Source: a virus
Reading direction: 5' to 3' (one strand)
Length of the DNA stretch: 39,284 bases
IMG/VR virus record: IMGVR_UViG_3300046512_000366
Coordinates: 1-39,284 of that record
Shown: positions 13,819 to 21,530 of the stretch, in pieces
Position numbering within the stretch: position 1 is the stretch's first letter
Layout: each line of letters opens with the position of its first letter
The notes under the pieces: generated by a model
What the model was told of the DNA's origin: nothing
Databases searched by the model: none
The model's input: the letters and a program-made list of their open reading frames with translations, nothing else
Translations under genes and position numbers: made by a program

Positions 13819-14101
13819 TTTAACAGGGGTTATCTCTGGAAGCCGCAACGGTGTAGCGCTGAAACGCTGTATCCATGCGGGTTTAACAGGGTTAACAGGG
13901 TTTGCAGGGGCAACGCGCATACACGCGATAAATGCGCGTTTTGCCAAATCCATGGCAGCACCAAAGAATAATTCCCATACGCGAAACCACCACTACGTTA
14001 ACCCTGTTAACCCCGTTAAACACTTGTGTTTATGCGGGTTTCAAGTGATCAGGGTTTGCTCTTCCGCCTGTAACGGCTTGATAAAGGGATTGATGTCATG
14101 A
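13805..14101 (+). CDS. Possible small protein encoded across the repeat cluster
   Basis: A GTG start with GGAGG 6 nt upstream opens a 98-codon frame overlapping the end of the primase gene. Its stop overlaps the next start in an ATGA. Both junctions look like real coupled genes. The product is odd because the iteron-like repeats encode part of it (HAGLTGLTGFAG, VNPVNPVK). No domain recognised. It may be fortuitous readthrough of an origin region. Confidence 0.4.
   Translation: MIAPNLTGVISGSRNGVALKRCIHAGLTGLTGFAGATRIHAINARFAKSMAAPKNNSHTRNHHYVNPVNPVKHLCLCGFQVIRVCSSACNGLIKGLMS
13819..13910 (+). repeat. Iteron-like repeats, forward arm
   Basis: Copies of TTTAACAGGG-like decamers: one at 13819-13829, then three in tandem at about 13882-13910 (GTTTAACAGG, GTTAACAGGG, TTTGCAGGGG). 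They lie directly after the primase-helicase gene and resemble helicase-binding iterons of phage origins. Confidence 0.6.
13996..14021 (-). repeat. Iteron-like repeats, inverted arm
   Basis: On the minus strand the same decamer occurs two to three times in tandem: GTTTAACGGGG (14021-14011), GTTAACAGGG (next) and a partial GTTAACG. It faces the forward arm across about 85 bp. A direct copy of ATGCGGGTTT also occurs at 13875-13884 and 14032-14041. Confidence 0.6.
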
Positions 14102-14850
14102 GCGTTGATGTTCGAGAGGCAGTTGCAGCGCTGTCTGCGCTGAGTACAGCGGGCCAGAAGCAGGTGCGGTTCGCCACCAGGGTCGCGCTGACGCGGACCG
14201 CCAAGGCCGCAGCAGAGGCCGAGGTGCGCGAGATGCGTGACGTGTTTAGGAGCCCAACGCCGTACACACTGAACAGCGTGTATGTGCGGCCTGCCACCAC
14301 CTCCAGGCTTGAGGCCGAGGTCAAGCTGAAGGATGATGCGACCAAGGCCGTGCCCGCTTCGAAGTTCCTCGCCGCGCAGGTGAGCGGTGGGCAGCGTGAG
14401 CTGAAGCGCTTCGAGCGCGCGCTGACGGCGACGGGCGTAATGCCCGTGGGCTACCGCGCAGTGCCAGGCAGGGGTGCGAAGCTGGACGCCTACGGCAACA
14501 TGAGCAGGGGGCAGATCGTGCAGATCCTCGCGTTCTTCCGCGCCTTCCCTGAGATGGGCTACAAGGCCAACATGACCGACAAGGGCAAGGCCAGACTAGC
14601 GCGCGGCAGCAAGCGCGTGCAGGGCTTCGCCTACTTCGTGGGCGCGCCGGGTGACCGCCTGCCGCTCGGCGTCTACCAGCGCATTAGCTTTCACGGCGGT
14701 ACTGCCGTCAGGCCGGTGCTGCTGTTCGTGCGCTCGGCCGTCTACCAGCCCGTGTTCGACTTCCAGTACGTGGTGGAGCAGACCGTAAAGACCGAGTTCG
14801 CCGGCGAGTTTGCCAAAGCCTACATCGAGGCGCAGGAGACCGCACGATGA
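14098..14850 (+). CDS. Virion-type protein upstream of terminase (minor tail Z-like, tentative)
   Basis: The 250-residue protein begins with a helical segment typical of phage completion proteins (VREAVAALSALS, ALTRTAKAAAEAEVREM). A mixed domain follows, with TPYTLNSVYVRPAT, RAVPGRGAKLD, FAYFVGAPGD and LLFVRSAVYQP. It resembles proteins annotated as minor tail Z-like in lambdoid prophages, and no other gpZ candidate exists between the connector and tail terminator genes. That assignment is tentative. It has AAAGGG about 9 nt upstream of its ATG. Finding it before the terminase is unlike lambda. Confidence 0.55.
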   Translation: MSVDVREAVAALSALSTAGQKQVRFATRVALTRTAKAAAEAEVREMRDVFRSPTPYTLNSVYVRPATTSRLEAEVKLKDDATKAVPASKFLAAQVSGGQRELKRFERALTATGVMPVGYRAVPGRGAKLDAYGNMSRGQIVQILAFFRAFPEMGYKANMTDKGKARLARGSKRVQGFAYFVGAPGDRLPLGVYQRISFHGGTAVRPVLLFVRSAVYQPVFDFQYVVEQTVKTEFAGEFAKAYIEAQETAR

Positions 14851-15053
14851 TCCTCCAGCCGACCCCCACCGGGACCATTTCGATGCATCCGGGGAAACAG
14901 TTTCAACAAAGAATTATTGCCTCAATGTACCAGTTGTCGAAATGCAACATTTACCCAAGGTACTCCCCAGCCCCGGGTGTCAGGGGTAATTCGAACCCTG
15001 ACTTCGCGCTAGTCATAGCCTCATTCCAAGGGGGTTGTATTGTCAGATCATGA
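14847..15053 (+). CDS. Weak small ORF between the Z-like gene and terS; expected cos region
   Basis: A 68-codon frame starts in an ATGA overlap and runs 14 bp into terS. It has no recognisable domain, and its composition differs from its neighbours in the middle (14890-14960 is AT-rich). In lambda-type phages the cos site lies just before the small terminase gene, so this stretch may be cos rather than coding sequence. A 7-bp hairpin (GTCAGGG/CCCTGAC, 14979-15002) lies within it. Confidence 0.3.
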   Translation: MILQPTPTGTISMHPGKQFQQRIIASMYQLSKCNIYPRYSPAPGVRGNSNPDFALVIASFQGGCIVRS

Positions 15054-15567
15054 CCTTAGCACGCCGCTGACGCAGGCTGACTTCGGTGCTCTGGTCGGCA
15101 TCAGCCAGCAGGCTGTGGGCAACCTAGTCGGGCGCGGCGTGCTGGACACCAGCGTGCCTGGCTTGCAAATGCTGCACGCCTACTGCTCGCACCTACGCGA
15201 GCAGGCCGCTGGCCGTGCCGCCAACGGCGATCTGGACTTGGCGACTGAGCGAGCGGGCCTGGCGCGCGAGCAGCGCATCCGCGTGGCACTGCAGAACGCA
15301 GTCTCGCTCAAAGAGTTGGCGCCGGTGGCGCTGCTTGAAGAGGTGCTGTCGAAAGCCGGCGCGCGCATCGCCGGCATGCTCGATGCGATACCGGGCGGCG
15401 TTCGTCGACGCGTGCCGGCGCTGTCGGCGGACGAGATCACAACCATCGGCGCCGAGATCGCACGCGTGCGCAACATCGTGGCCGCCATGTCGCTGGCCGA
15501 TTTGCGTGACGAGGAGCCCGGCGCCGACGACGCAGACGAATCGACCGAAGAGGAGTTCGATCAGTGA
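15040..15567 (+). CDS. Terminase small subunit, Nu1 family
   Basis: The 175-residue protein matches phage lambda Nu1 in size. It has an N-terminal winged helix-turn-helix (LTQADFGALVGISQQAVGNL, residues 10-29), a central helical part and an acidic C terminus (DEEPGADDADESTEEEFD) that would contact the large subunit. It should recognise cos and load the motor. The start is TTG at 15040 with GGGGG 5 nt upstream; no ATG occurs before residue 45. It overlaps terL by GTGA. Confidence 0.85.
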   Translation: MSDHDLSTPLTQADFGALVGISQQAVGNLVGRGVLDTSVPGLQMLHAYCSHLREQAAGRAANGDLDLATERAGLAREQRIRVALQNAVSLKELAPVALLEEVLSKAGARIAGMLDAIPGGVRRRVPALSADEITTIGAEIARVRNIVAAMSLADLRDEEPGADDADESTEEEFDQ

Positions 15568-17639
15568 GCAACATGTATGAGGTCGTCAACTGGAAGTCGC
15601 AGGAACTCGCCTCCACGCTGGCGCGCGGATTGGGCACCTTCGGTGTGCCGGCGCCGCTGACCCTTGAGGAGTGGTCACGCGCGAACTTCTACCTGTCGAA
15701 AGAATCCTCGTACGTCGAGCAGGACTGGCGGCCGTGGCCATTCCAGCGCGCGATCATGGCCTGCATCAGCAACGACGACATCCGCTTCATCGATTTCATG
15801 AAGTCCGCCCGGGTGGGCTACACGAAAATCCTGTTAGCCGCGATCGGCTACTTCGCCGAGCACAAGCGGCGCAACCAAGTGTTGTGGCAGCCGACGGACG
15901 GCGACAACGACGAGTTCGTCAAGACCGAGCTGGACACCATGCTGCGCGACGTCAAGGTGATGGCCAAGGCGATGCCGGCCCACATGGCGCGCAACAAAGA
16001 CAACACCCTGGCGCAAAAGAAGTTCCTAGGCTGTCTGCTGCACACGCGTGGCGGCACCGCCGCGCGCGCGTACCGCCGGATATCGGTGGACGTCGCCTTC
16101 CTGGATGAGTTGGACGCCTTCCTGCGGGATATCGAGAAGGAGGGCTCGCCGGACAAGCTGGCGGCGAAGCGCGTCGAGGGAGCGACCTTCCCCAAGATGG
16201 TGACCGGCTCCACGCCGAAGCTGTCCGGGTTTTCGCTGATCGAGGACCGCTACAACGGCGCCGACGAGCGCTTCAAGTACGCCATCCCGTGCCCGGGATG
16301 TGGCCTGTTTCACCCGCTGGTGTGGGGTAAGAAGGACGAGACGACCGGATTCAAATGGGTGAACGGGGATCCGACATCGGCTCGCCACCTCTGTCCGAAT
16401 CAGGAATGCGGCCTTCTTATCACCCAGGCCGAGTACTTGGCGGTCGCGGAACATGGGCGTTGGCAAAACGCCGATGGCAGCATCACGATCGACGCCGCCG
16501 GCGTGTTCCGCAACGGTGCCGGAGCCGTGATCGCCCCGCTTGAGCACATCGCCTTCCACGTGTGGACCGCGTACAGCCCGGCGGCGACTTGGACCAACCT
16601 GGTCGACGAGTTCCTGGAAGCCTTCGAGAAGGCCCAAAGCGGCGACATCACCAAGCTTAAGACGTTCACCAACACCACGCTGGGTCTGCCATGGGCGCTG
16701 GAAATGGAGAAGACAGATGCTGAGCAGCTGAAGGAGCGCGCTGAGCCGCATACGTTCGGTACCGTGCCGCGCGGTGGACTGCTGTTGCTGGCCGGCGCCG
16801 ACACTCAGGACAACCGCATCGAGATCACCGTGCGCGCATACGGGCGCGGCTGCGAGACCTGGCAGGTCGACTACAAAATCTTCTACGGCAATCCGTCGGA
16901 GGACCAGGTCTGGCAAGACGTCGCCGAATACCTGTTCGAGACGGAGTTCCCGCACGCCGCCGGCACCAAGCTGAAAATCCATGCCAGCTCAATCGATACC
17001 CAAGGCCACCACACCCAGGCCGTCTATAACTTCGTGCACACGCACGCCGATAAAAAGATCTTCGCTGTGCGCGGCAGTTCCGGCCGGGAAAAGCACATCA
17101 AGGATGGCGTCTCCCGTGTCGATATCGACTGGCGGGGCAAGGTCCGCAAGCGCGGGATGATGCTGTGGCGCGTCGGCACCAACTTGGCGAAAGACCTCAT
17201 TTACGGGCGTCTCGGCATCGAGAAGCCAGGCGCTGGTTACATGCATTTTTCAAAGGACGCGACCGATGAATTCTTTAAGCAAATGGCAGGCGAGGCTCGC
17301 GTTGAGCGAGCTACCGCCCACGGAAAGGAATCGCGCTGGACGGCGATGCGCAAGCGCGTCGAAGCATGGGATTGCACGGTCTACCTGGTCTGGCTCGAAA
17401 CGCATCTGGAGCTGGCGAAGAAGGCGGCGAAGTTCTGGGACCAGTTGGACGAGCAAGTGCAGCCGGCGATAAGTGACCTGTTCAGCACGCCGATGACCAT
17501 CACCACGCCGGCGCCGCTACAGCCAGCAACGTCCGCGTCGGCGCCGGCGGCCACACGACCAACCCAGGCGCCGCCGCAGTCGCGCGTCGCAACCAGCCCA
17601 TTCGCCTCAGACGACTGGGCGAGCAGAGGATTTAGATGA
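15564..17639 (+). CDS. Terminase large subunit, gpA family
   Basis: The 691-residue packaging motor has a Walker A-like SARVGYTK (81-88), a Walker B region VDVAFLDELD (175-184), and a Cys-based zinc motif (CPGCG near 244 and CPNQECG near 278). The C-terminal nuclease starts with GADTQDNR (about 410). These match gpA of lambda, an ATP-driven translocase and cos endonuclease. The last 60 residues are a Pro/Ala/Thr-rich tail. The start is GTG with AGGAG 8 nt upstream, overlapping the terS stop; ATG at 15573 is an alternative. Confidence 0.95.
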   Translation: MSNMYEVVNWKSQELASTLARGLGTFGVPAPLTLEEWSRANFYLSKESSYVEQDWRPWPFQRAIMACISNDDIRFIDFMKSARVGYTKILLAAIGYFAEHKRRNQVLWQPTDGDNDEFVKTELDTMLRDVKVMAKAMPAHMARNKDNTLAQKKFLGCLLHTRGGTAARAYRRISVDVAFLDELDAFLRDIEKEGSPDKLAAKRVEGATFPKMVTGSTPKLSGFSLIEDRYNGADERFKYAIPCPGCGLFHPLVWGKKDETTGFKWVNGDPTSARHLCPNQECGLLITQAEYLAVAEHGRWQNADGSITIDAAGVFRNGAGAVIAPLEHIAFHVWTAYSPAATWTNLVDEFLEAFEKAQSGDITKLKTFTNTTLGLPWALEMEKTDAEQLKERAEPHTFGTVPRGGLLLLAGADTQDNRIEITVRAYGRGCETWQVDYKIFYGNPSEDQVWQDVAEYLFETEFPHAAGTKLKIHASSIDTQGHHTQAVYNFVHTHADKKIFAVRGSSGREKHIKDGVSRVDIDWRGKVRKRGMMLWRVGTNLAKDLIYGRLGIEKPGAGYMHFSKDATDEFFKQMAGEARVERATAHGKESRWTAMRKRVEAWDCTVYLVWLETHLELAKKAAKFWDQLDEQVQPAISDLFSTPMTITTPAPLQPATSASAPAATRPTQAPPQSRVATSPFASDDWASRGFR

Positions 17640-17992
17640 TTCAGGAGCAATACGACATCGTCAGCGCGATGATCTACGAGGCGCGAATAATGCTTGGGGC
17701 GGAACTGCTGCCCGACCACGTCGTGAGCAAGCTGGAGGCGCAACTTCGGCTGCAATGGGGTGGCCAGGCAGTCTACGTAAAGAAAATCGCCGTCGACGTT
17801 GAGGCGCGCCGGCAGGCGATCCGCGCACGCTACAACATGACCAACCGGCGCGAGCTACAGGCTGAATTCGGGATTAGCCGCGGCCAGTTCTACAAGGACC
17901 TGCGCAGCGGCGACGAGGCGGCGGGTGTCTCCTCTTTCCGTAGAAAAGAGACTCGGCACGCGGTAAATTCAGGCGTCGATATCGAGGAATGA
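17636..17992 (+). CDS. Mor-like transcription activator family protein
   Basis: The 118-residue protein has the Mor/C-type pattern: a helical N terminus, then QWGGQAVYVKKI (about 40-51) and a C-terminal helix-turn-helix RRELQAEFGISRGQFYKDLR (residues 71-90). Mu Mor and C are dimeric activators of middle and late promoters. A copy inside the packaging cluster, between terL and gpW, suggests control of late genes. Its last codons are built from the first copy of the late leader repeat (17927-17955). Overlaps terL by ATGA. Confidence 0.75.
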   Translation: MIQEQYDIVSAMIYEARIMLGAELLPDHVVSKLEAQLRLQWGGQAVYVKKIAVDVEARRQAIRARYNMTNRRELQAEFGISRGQFYKDLRSGDEAAGVSSFRRKETRHAVNSGVDIEE

Positions 17993-17996
17993 CCTA
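17927..17996 (+). repeat. Late leader repeat, copy 1 (upstream of gpW)
   Basis: A 29-bp core (17927-17955) begins GTCTCCTCTTT and ends GAGACTCG, with CTCTTT and AAAGAG able to form a hairpin around a 7-nt loop. A further 41 bp, including a purine-rich GAGGAA ribosome-binding site, leads to the gpW start. The second copy at 21463 has 27 of 29 core bases identical and recognisable similarity up to the start codon. Confidence 0.7.
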
Positions 17997-18226
17997 TGAC
18001 CGCCGCCACCACAATGCTCGCCAAGTACATGACCGCCGAAGCCGCCATCCTGGACGGCAAGGAGGTGCGCTTTGGCGATCGTACCCTCCGCATGGAAGAC
18101 CTGAAAGAGGTGCGCGACGGCCGCCTTGAATGGGAACAGCGCGTCGCCGCCGAGGCCAGCCAGGCCGCCGGCCGTCCGACTTTCGGCGGCGTTAGCATCG
18201 CGTTCGCGAACTTCCGGGGTAACTGA
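17996..18226 (+). CDS. gpW-like head-tail joining protein
   Basis: A 76-residue protein of the size and pattern of lambda gpW: an N-terminal helix (AKYMTAEAAILDG), a beta hairpin (KEVRFGDRTLRM) and a second helix (EVRDGRLEWEQRVAA). gpW plugs the portal after packaging and joins the tail connector. Located between terL and the portal as in lambda. Its stop overlaps the portal start (TGATG). Confidence 0.8.
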   Translation: MTAATTMLAKYMTAEAAILDGKEVRFGDRTLRMEDLKEVRDGRLEWEQRVAAEASQAAGRPTFGGVSIAFANFRGN

Positions 18227-19773
18227 TGATGCCGTCGACGCCGAAGGTCCGGCTCAATCTGCTGGATCGCATCGTCTCCGCGCTCTCCCCGAACGCCGGT
18301 CTGCGCCGGTTGCACGCCCGCCACGTCCTGAACCAGTATGAGGCCGCAAAGCCGTCCCGCCTGCGCAAGGCCGCGCGGGATAACCGTTCTCCTGATGCGC
18401 AGGTTCAGCAGGGTGCCGTCGCGCTGCGCGGTCTGGCGCGTAACCTCGAGCAAAATCACGACATCGCCCGTGGTGCGTTGCGAACGATGGTCAACAACGT
18501 CATCGGCCCGGGCGGCATCGGCATCGAACCGCAGCCGCGCCGCAGGGACGGGACAATCCACGAAGAGTACGCGCTGGCTTTGCGGGAGGGCTGGCGCGAC
18601 TGGTGTCTGAACCCCGAGGTCACGCAGAAGCACCACTGGGCGAAGGTGCAGCGTTTAGTCTGCAACACGTGGTTCCGCGACGGAGAGTGCTTCAGTCAAC
18701 GCCTGAAGGGGACCGTGCCGCTGCTGGATCACGGCACGCGCGTTCCATACTCGTTGGAGCTGATGGAACCCGATCTCGTTCCCATGGATTATTTCGATGA
18801 GTCGAAGGGTGTTCAGCAGGGCATCGAGCGCAATGTTTGGGGCCGCGCGATCGGTTACTGGTGTTACAAGGCATTCCCGGATGGCCTGAGTTGGTCCAAG
18901 CGGAATTATGACGTCAAGCGCATCGCCGCCGCCAACATGCATCACATCGCCTCGGTCGACCGCATCGGACAGATTCGCGGTGTCTCGATCTTCGCAAGCG
19001 TGATCACGCGTCTGGAAGACATTAAAGACTACGAGGAGTCGGAACGTATCGCCGCAAAGGTGGCCGCGTCACTTACCGCTTATGTCAAGCGGGGTGGGCC
19101 AGACAACTACGGCGAAGCCCTGACTGGCGCTGATGACGGCGGCGCCGCGCAGATCGGCATGGCGCCCGGCATGATCATCCAAGGGCTGAAGCCAGGCGAG
19201 GAAATCGGCATGATCGATTCCAACCGCCCGAACCCGAACCTCATCACGTTCCGCAGCGGCCAGCTGCGTGCGGCCGTCGCCGGTATCGGTGCCAGCTACT
19301 CAAGTGTGGCGCGCGACTACAACGGCACCTATTCCGCTCAGCGTCAGGAGCTGGTGGAGCAATGGATCAACTACGCCGTCCTTACAGACGATTTCGTCGG
19401 CCAATACGTGCAGCCGGTCTGGCAGGACTTTGTCCAGATCGCGCACATGTCTGGCGTCATCAAGGCCCCAAAAGAAGTCGATCCACTCACGATGGAGGAC
19501 GCGCTCTTCGTGGGCCAGTCCATGCCTTGGATCGATCCGTTGAAGGAGGCGCTGGCTTGGACGGCTCTGGTGCAGGCAGGCTTCGCAAGCGAAGTGGAAG
19601 TCATGCGCAAGCGCGGCGCCAACCCGCGCGATGTCCTGGAACAGATTAATGCCCATCGGAAGACGGCAGGGAAGATGGGCCTCTATTTCTCGTCCGATTT
19701 CGTCAACGTCATGAAGCAGCCGGCCGAGCCGACAGATTCGACGCCACAAACAACTGAAGAGCAGGCTGCCTAG
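18226..19773 (+). CDS. Portal protein, lambda gpB family
   Basis: The 515-residue protein forms the dodecameric DNA entry channel. Recognisable family segments are HDIARGALRTMVNNVIGPGG (about 86-105), WFRDGECFSQRL, DLVPMDYF, MHHIASVDRIGQIRG (about 239-253) and the C-terminal wing PTHE-free part ending QPAEPTDSTPQ. Length is close to lambda gpB (533). It follows gpW directly. Unlike in lambda, two foreign-looking genes separate it from the head protease. Confidence 0.95.
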   Translation: MMPSTPKVRLNLLDRIVSALSPNAGLRRLHARHVLNQYEAAKPSRLRKAARDNRSPDAQVQQGAVALRGLARNLEQNHDIARGALRTMVNNVIGPGGIGIEPQPRRRDGTIHEEYALALREGWRDWCLNPEVTQKHHWAKVQRLVCNTWFRDGECFSQRLKGTVPLLDHGTRVPYSLELMEPDLVPMDYFDESKGVQQGIERNVWGRAIGYWCYKAFPDGLSWSKRNYDVKRIAAANMHHIASVDRIGQIRGVSIFASVITRLEDIKDYEESERIAAKVAASLTAYVKRGGPDNYGEALTGADDGGAAQIGMAPGMIIQGLKPGEEIGMIDSNRPNPNLITFRSGQLRAAVAGIGASYSSVARDYNGTYSAQRQELVEQWINYAVLTDDFVGQYVQPVWQDFVQIAHMSGVIKAPKEVDPLTMEDALFVGQSMPWIDPLKEALAWTALVQAGFASEVEVMRKRGANPRDVLEQINAHRKTAGKMGLYFSSDFVNVMKQPAEPTDSTPQTTEEQAA

Positions 19774-19789
19774 CCTGCGGGAAAGGAAC

Positions 19790-20044
19790 ATGATGATTAA
19801 GTCGATGGTTGCAAACTCGGCAGCGAGCAGCCCGCACCCGGATGATCCGAGCCTGCGCATTCAACACGTCACCCCAGTGGATGGTAACGGACTTCCTGCG
19901 ACTGGCGGGACACATGCCTATGGTTACGATGGTAACGGCAATCTGACGACAGACACTTGGACTGTCGGCGGTAACGTGTACCAAAAAATCTACGGCTACA
20001 CCGGCAATGGCTTGGCCGGGGAATCGGATTGGGTGAAACAATGA
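19790..20044 (+). CDS. Small YD-repeat-like protein
   Basis: The 84-residue protein carries two short aromatic-glycine repeats of the YD/RHS type: HAYGYDGNGNLTTDTWTVGG (residues 42-61) and KIYGYTGNGLAGE. Similar single-repeat proteins accompany phage tail and decoration genes. An AAGGA motif lies just upstream of two tandem ATGs (19790, 19793). Its stop overlaps the hydrolase start in an ATGA, so the two genes form a pair. Confidence 0.65.
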   Translation: MMIKSMVANSAASSPHPDDPSLRIQHVTPVDGNGLPATGGTHAYGYDGNGNLTTDTWTVGGNVYQKIYGYTGNGLAGESDWVKQ

Positions 20045-21378
20045 GTTTCGGCGAGTTCATGAAGAATGCGGCGCTGGCGCGCCTGCCACGCTGGAGCGCC
20101 GATGCTGGGTCTTTGATCGGCAAATCCGGCGCGCCTTTTCGCATCGGCCGCAAAGAGTACTTGGTCGCGTTGCTAGGCAACAGCCTATCGCGCGAGTGCG
20201 GACCAAACCAGAACGGCAACACGCTCAACTGCCCGAATGTCGGTTGGTTCAACTGGCTCAATCCGATGCTGGACAACGCGCTTACGCTGGTGCTGAACGC
20301 CGGCGTAGCGGGTGATACAGCGGAGATGATCTGGAACCGCGTTGACACGGTGATCGCGTCGCCTGCGCAGTATGTCTTTTGCGAAGAGGGGACCAATGAC
20401 GCCATTGCGTTGATCCCTCTCGCCACTACAACAGGATTCATGAAGCTGACGTGGGACAAGCTGCGTGCAAATGGCAAGACGCTTATTTTGCAAACGACAT
20501 TCCCGCTCGCAAAGCTGACCCTTGCTACATCATCCCTGATTCTGCAGTACGGTGATTTCATGCGAGAATATGCGCGTCTCAATCCGGACGTGATCCTTCT
20601 CGACGGTTACTCGGATGGAGTCGATCCTTTGTCAACCTTGGGTTACGCCAAGGCGAATTACATTCGCTCGGACCTCACACACCTGACGCCGCTGTACGGT
20701 CGTGTCAAGGCGAAGAACTATGCGGCCGTCCTGAAGCCGATTTTCCCGTCGTATGCCTATCACGTCTCATCGGTAATCGATACTCGCAGCATCAGCCCCA
20801 ACAGTCGAAACATTGCACCCTATTCGCTGATGACGGGCGCTAGAGATGGCGTCAAGGGCGCCGGCGTGACCAACGATCCTGGTGCAAACGGTGGTTTGGC
20901 CCACGCCTATCAGGCCAGCTGCACAGGTACGGCGACTGCTGTTGTGTCAGTGGTTCCCCGCGCCGACGGCTTCGGCAACGACCAGGTCCTGGTGATGACG
21001 TCGGCCACGAACTTCGACACCGTGCAGTTCGCTAGCAATGACTCGATGTATCTGAACATCGCGAACCTGGACCAGCTGCAGAGTGAGCTTTTCGTGGAGA
21101 TCACGGGTGCGAGCAACATCTACCGCTGGCATATCCGGTTGGCCTTTACCTGTGGTGGTGTCTCTTATGACACGGTGCTGATGGCTAGTTCCACGGAGAC
21201 CGTCGCCCAGTTCGATCAGTCCGATATGCCGAGCATGCCCTTTCGTACACCAATCCTGACCGTTCCAGCTGCTGGCGCGATCACCGGCGCGACGATGACG
21301 CTGGTAGTCACTTTTGGCCCAGGTTTAGGCGGTGCCACCTTTAAGGTCGGCCGTCACTACACCCGAAAGGTAAATTGA
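20041..21378 (+). CDS. SGNH/GDSL hydrolase with C-terminal beta domain
   Basis: The 445-residue protein has all four SGNH blocks in order: the nucleophile Ser in LLGNSLSREC (GNS replaces GDS), Gly in LNAGVAGDT, Asn in EEGTNDA, and the Asp-x-x-His pair in DLTHLT. The first 250 residues should be an esterase or deacetylase. Residues about 270-445 are strand-rich, glycine/threonine-rich and resemble virion-surface beta domains. Possible substrates are acetylated capsule, LPS or peptidoglycan sugars. It sits between portal and capsid genes rather than with tail fibres. A TTG 12 bp upstream is open, but the ATG in the ATGA overlap is preferred. Confidence 0.8.
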   Translation: MSFGEFMKNAALARLPRWSADAGSLIGKSGAPFRIGRKEYLVALLGNSLSRECGPNQNGNTLNCPNVGWFNWLNPMLDNALTLVLNAGVAGDTAEMIWNRVDTVIASPAQYVFCEEGTNDAIALIPLATTTGFMKLTWDKLRANGKTLILQTTFPLAKLTLATSSLILQYGDFMREYARLNPDVILLDGYSDGVDPLSTLGYAKANYIRSDLTHLTPLYGRVKAKNYAAVLKPIFPSYAYHVSSVIDTRSISPNSRNIAPYSLMTGARDGVKGAGVTNDPGANGGLAHAYQASCTGTATAVVSVVPRADGFGNDQVLVMTSATNFDTVQFASNDSMYLNIANLDQLQSELFVEITGASNIYRWHIRLAFTCGGVSYDTVLMASSTETVAQFDQSDMPSMPFRTPILTVPAAGAITGATMTLVVTFGPGLGGATFKVGRHYTRKVN

Positions 21379-21406
21379 CCTATATAGTTTATGCACTTCT
21401 AATGCT

Positions 21407-21424
21407 GGCCGCCTACGGGCGGCC
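21407..21424 (+). terminator. GC hairpin upstream of the capsid gene
   Basis: GGCCGCC, loop TACG, GGCGGCC: a perfect 7-bp stem followed by TAATTTATTT. It is a likely intrinsic terminator or an RNA-processing hairpin separating the hydrolase from the capsid gene. Confidence 0.6.
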
Positions 21425-21462
21425 TAATTTATTTCACAACCTCGAAGGTGATGAGAAAAGTA

Positions 21463-21530
21463 GTCTCCTCTTTACGTAGAAATGAGACTCGCCAAACTGG
21501 AAACTGTGCGTATCCAATAAGGAACGCACA
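21463..21530 (+). repeat. Late leader repeat, copy 2 (upstream of protease/capsid)
   Basis: The 29-bp core (21463-21491) is the same as at 17927 except for two bases. The following 39 bp, with AAGGAA as ribosome-binding site, aligns with copy 1 up to the start codon (distances core-start to ATG: 67 and 69 bp). Confidence 0.7.

Noticed and set aside
13045-13953. A 302-codon frame antisense to the primase-helicase
   Set aside because: It mirrors the helicase domain, which has intact motifs; composition is that of a shadow frame.
14979-15002. A tRNA T-arm-like hairpin (GTCAGGG, loop with TTCGAA, CCCTGAC)
   Set aside because: No acceptor, D or anticodon arms can be drawn around it, so it is not a tRNA gene. 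It could be a chance hairpin or part of cos.
17927-21491. The two 29-bp repeats as a CRISPR or insertion-sequence end
   Set aside because: Only two copies 3.5 kb apart in direct orientation, no spacers of regular size, no transposase and no target duplication.
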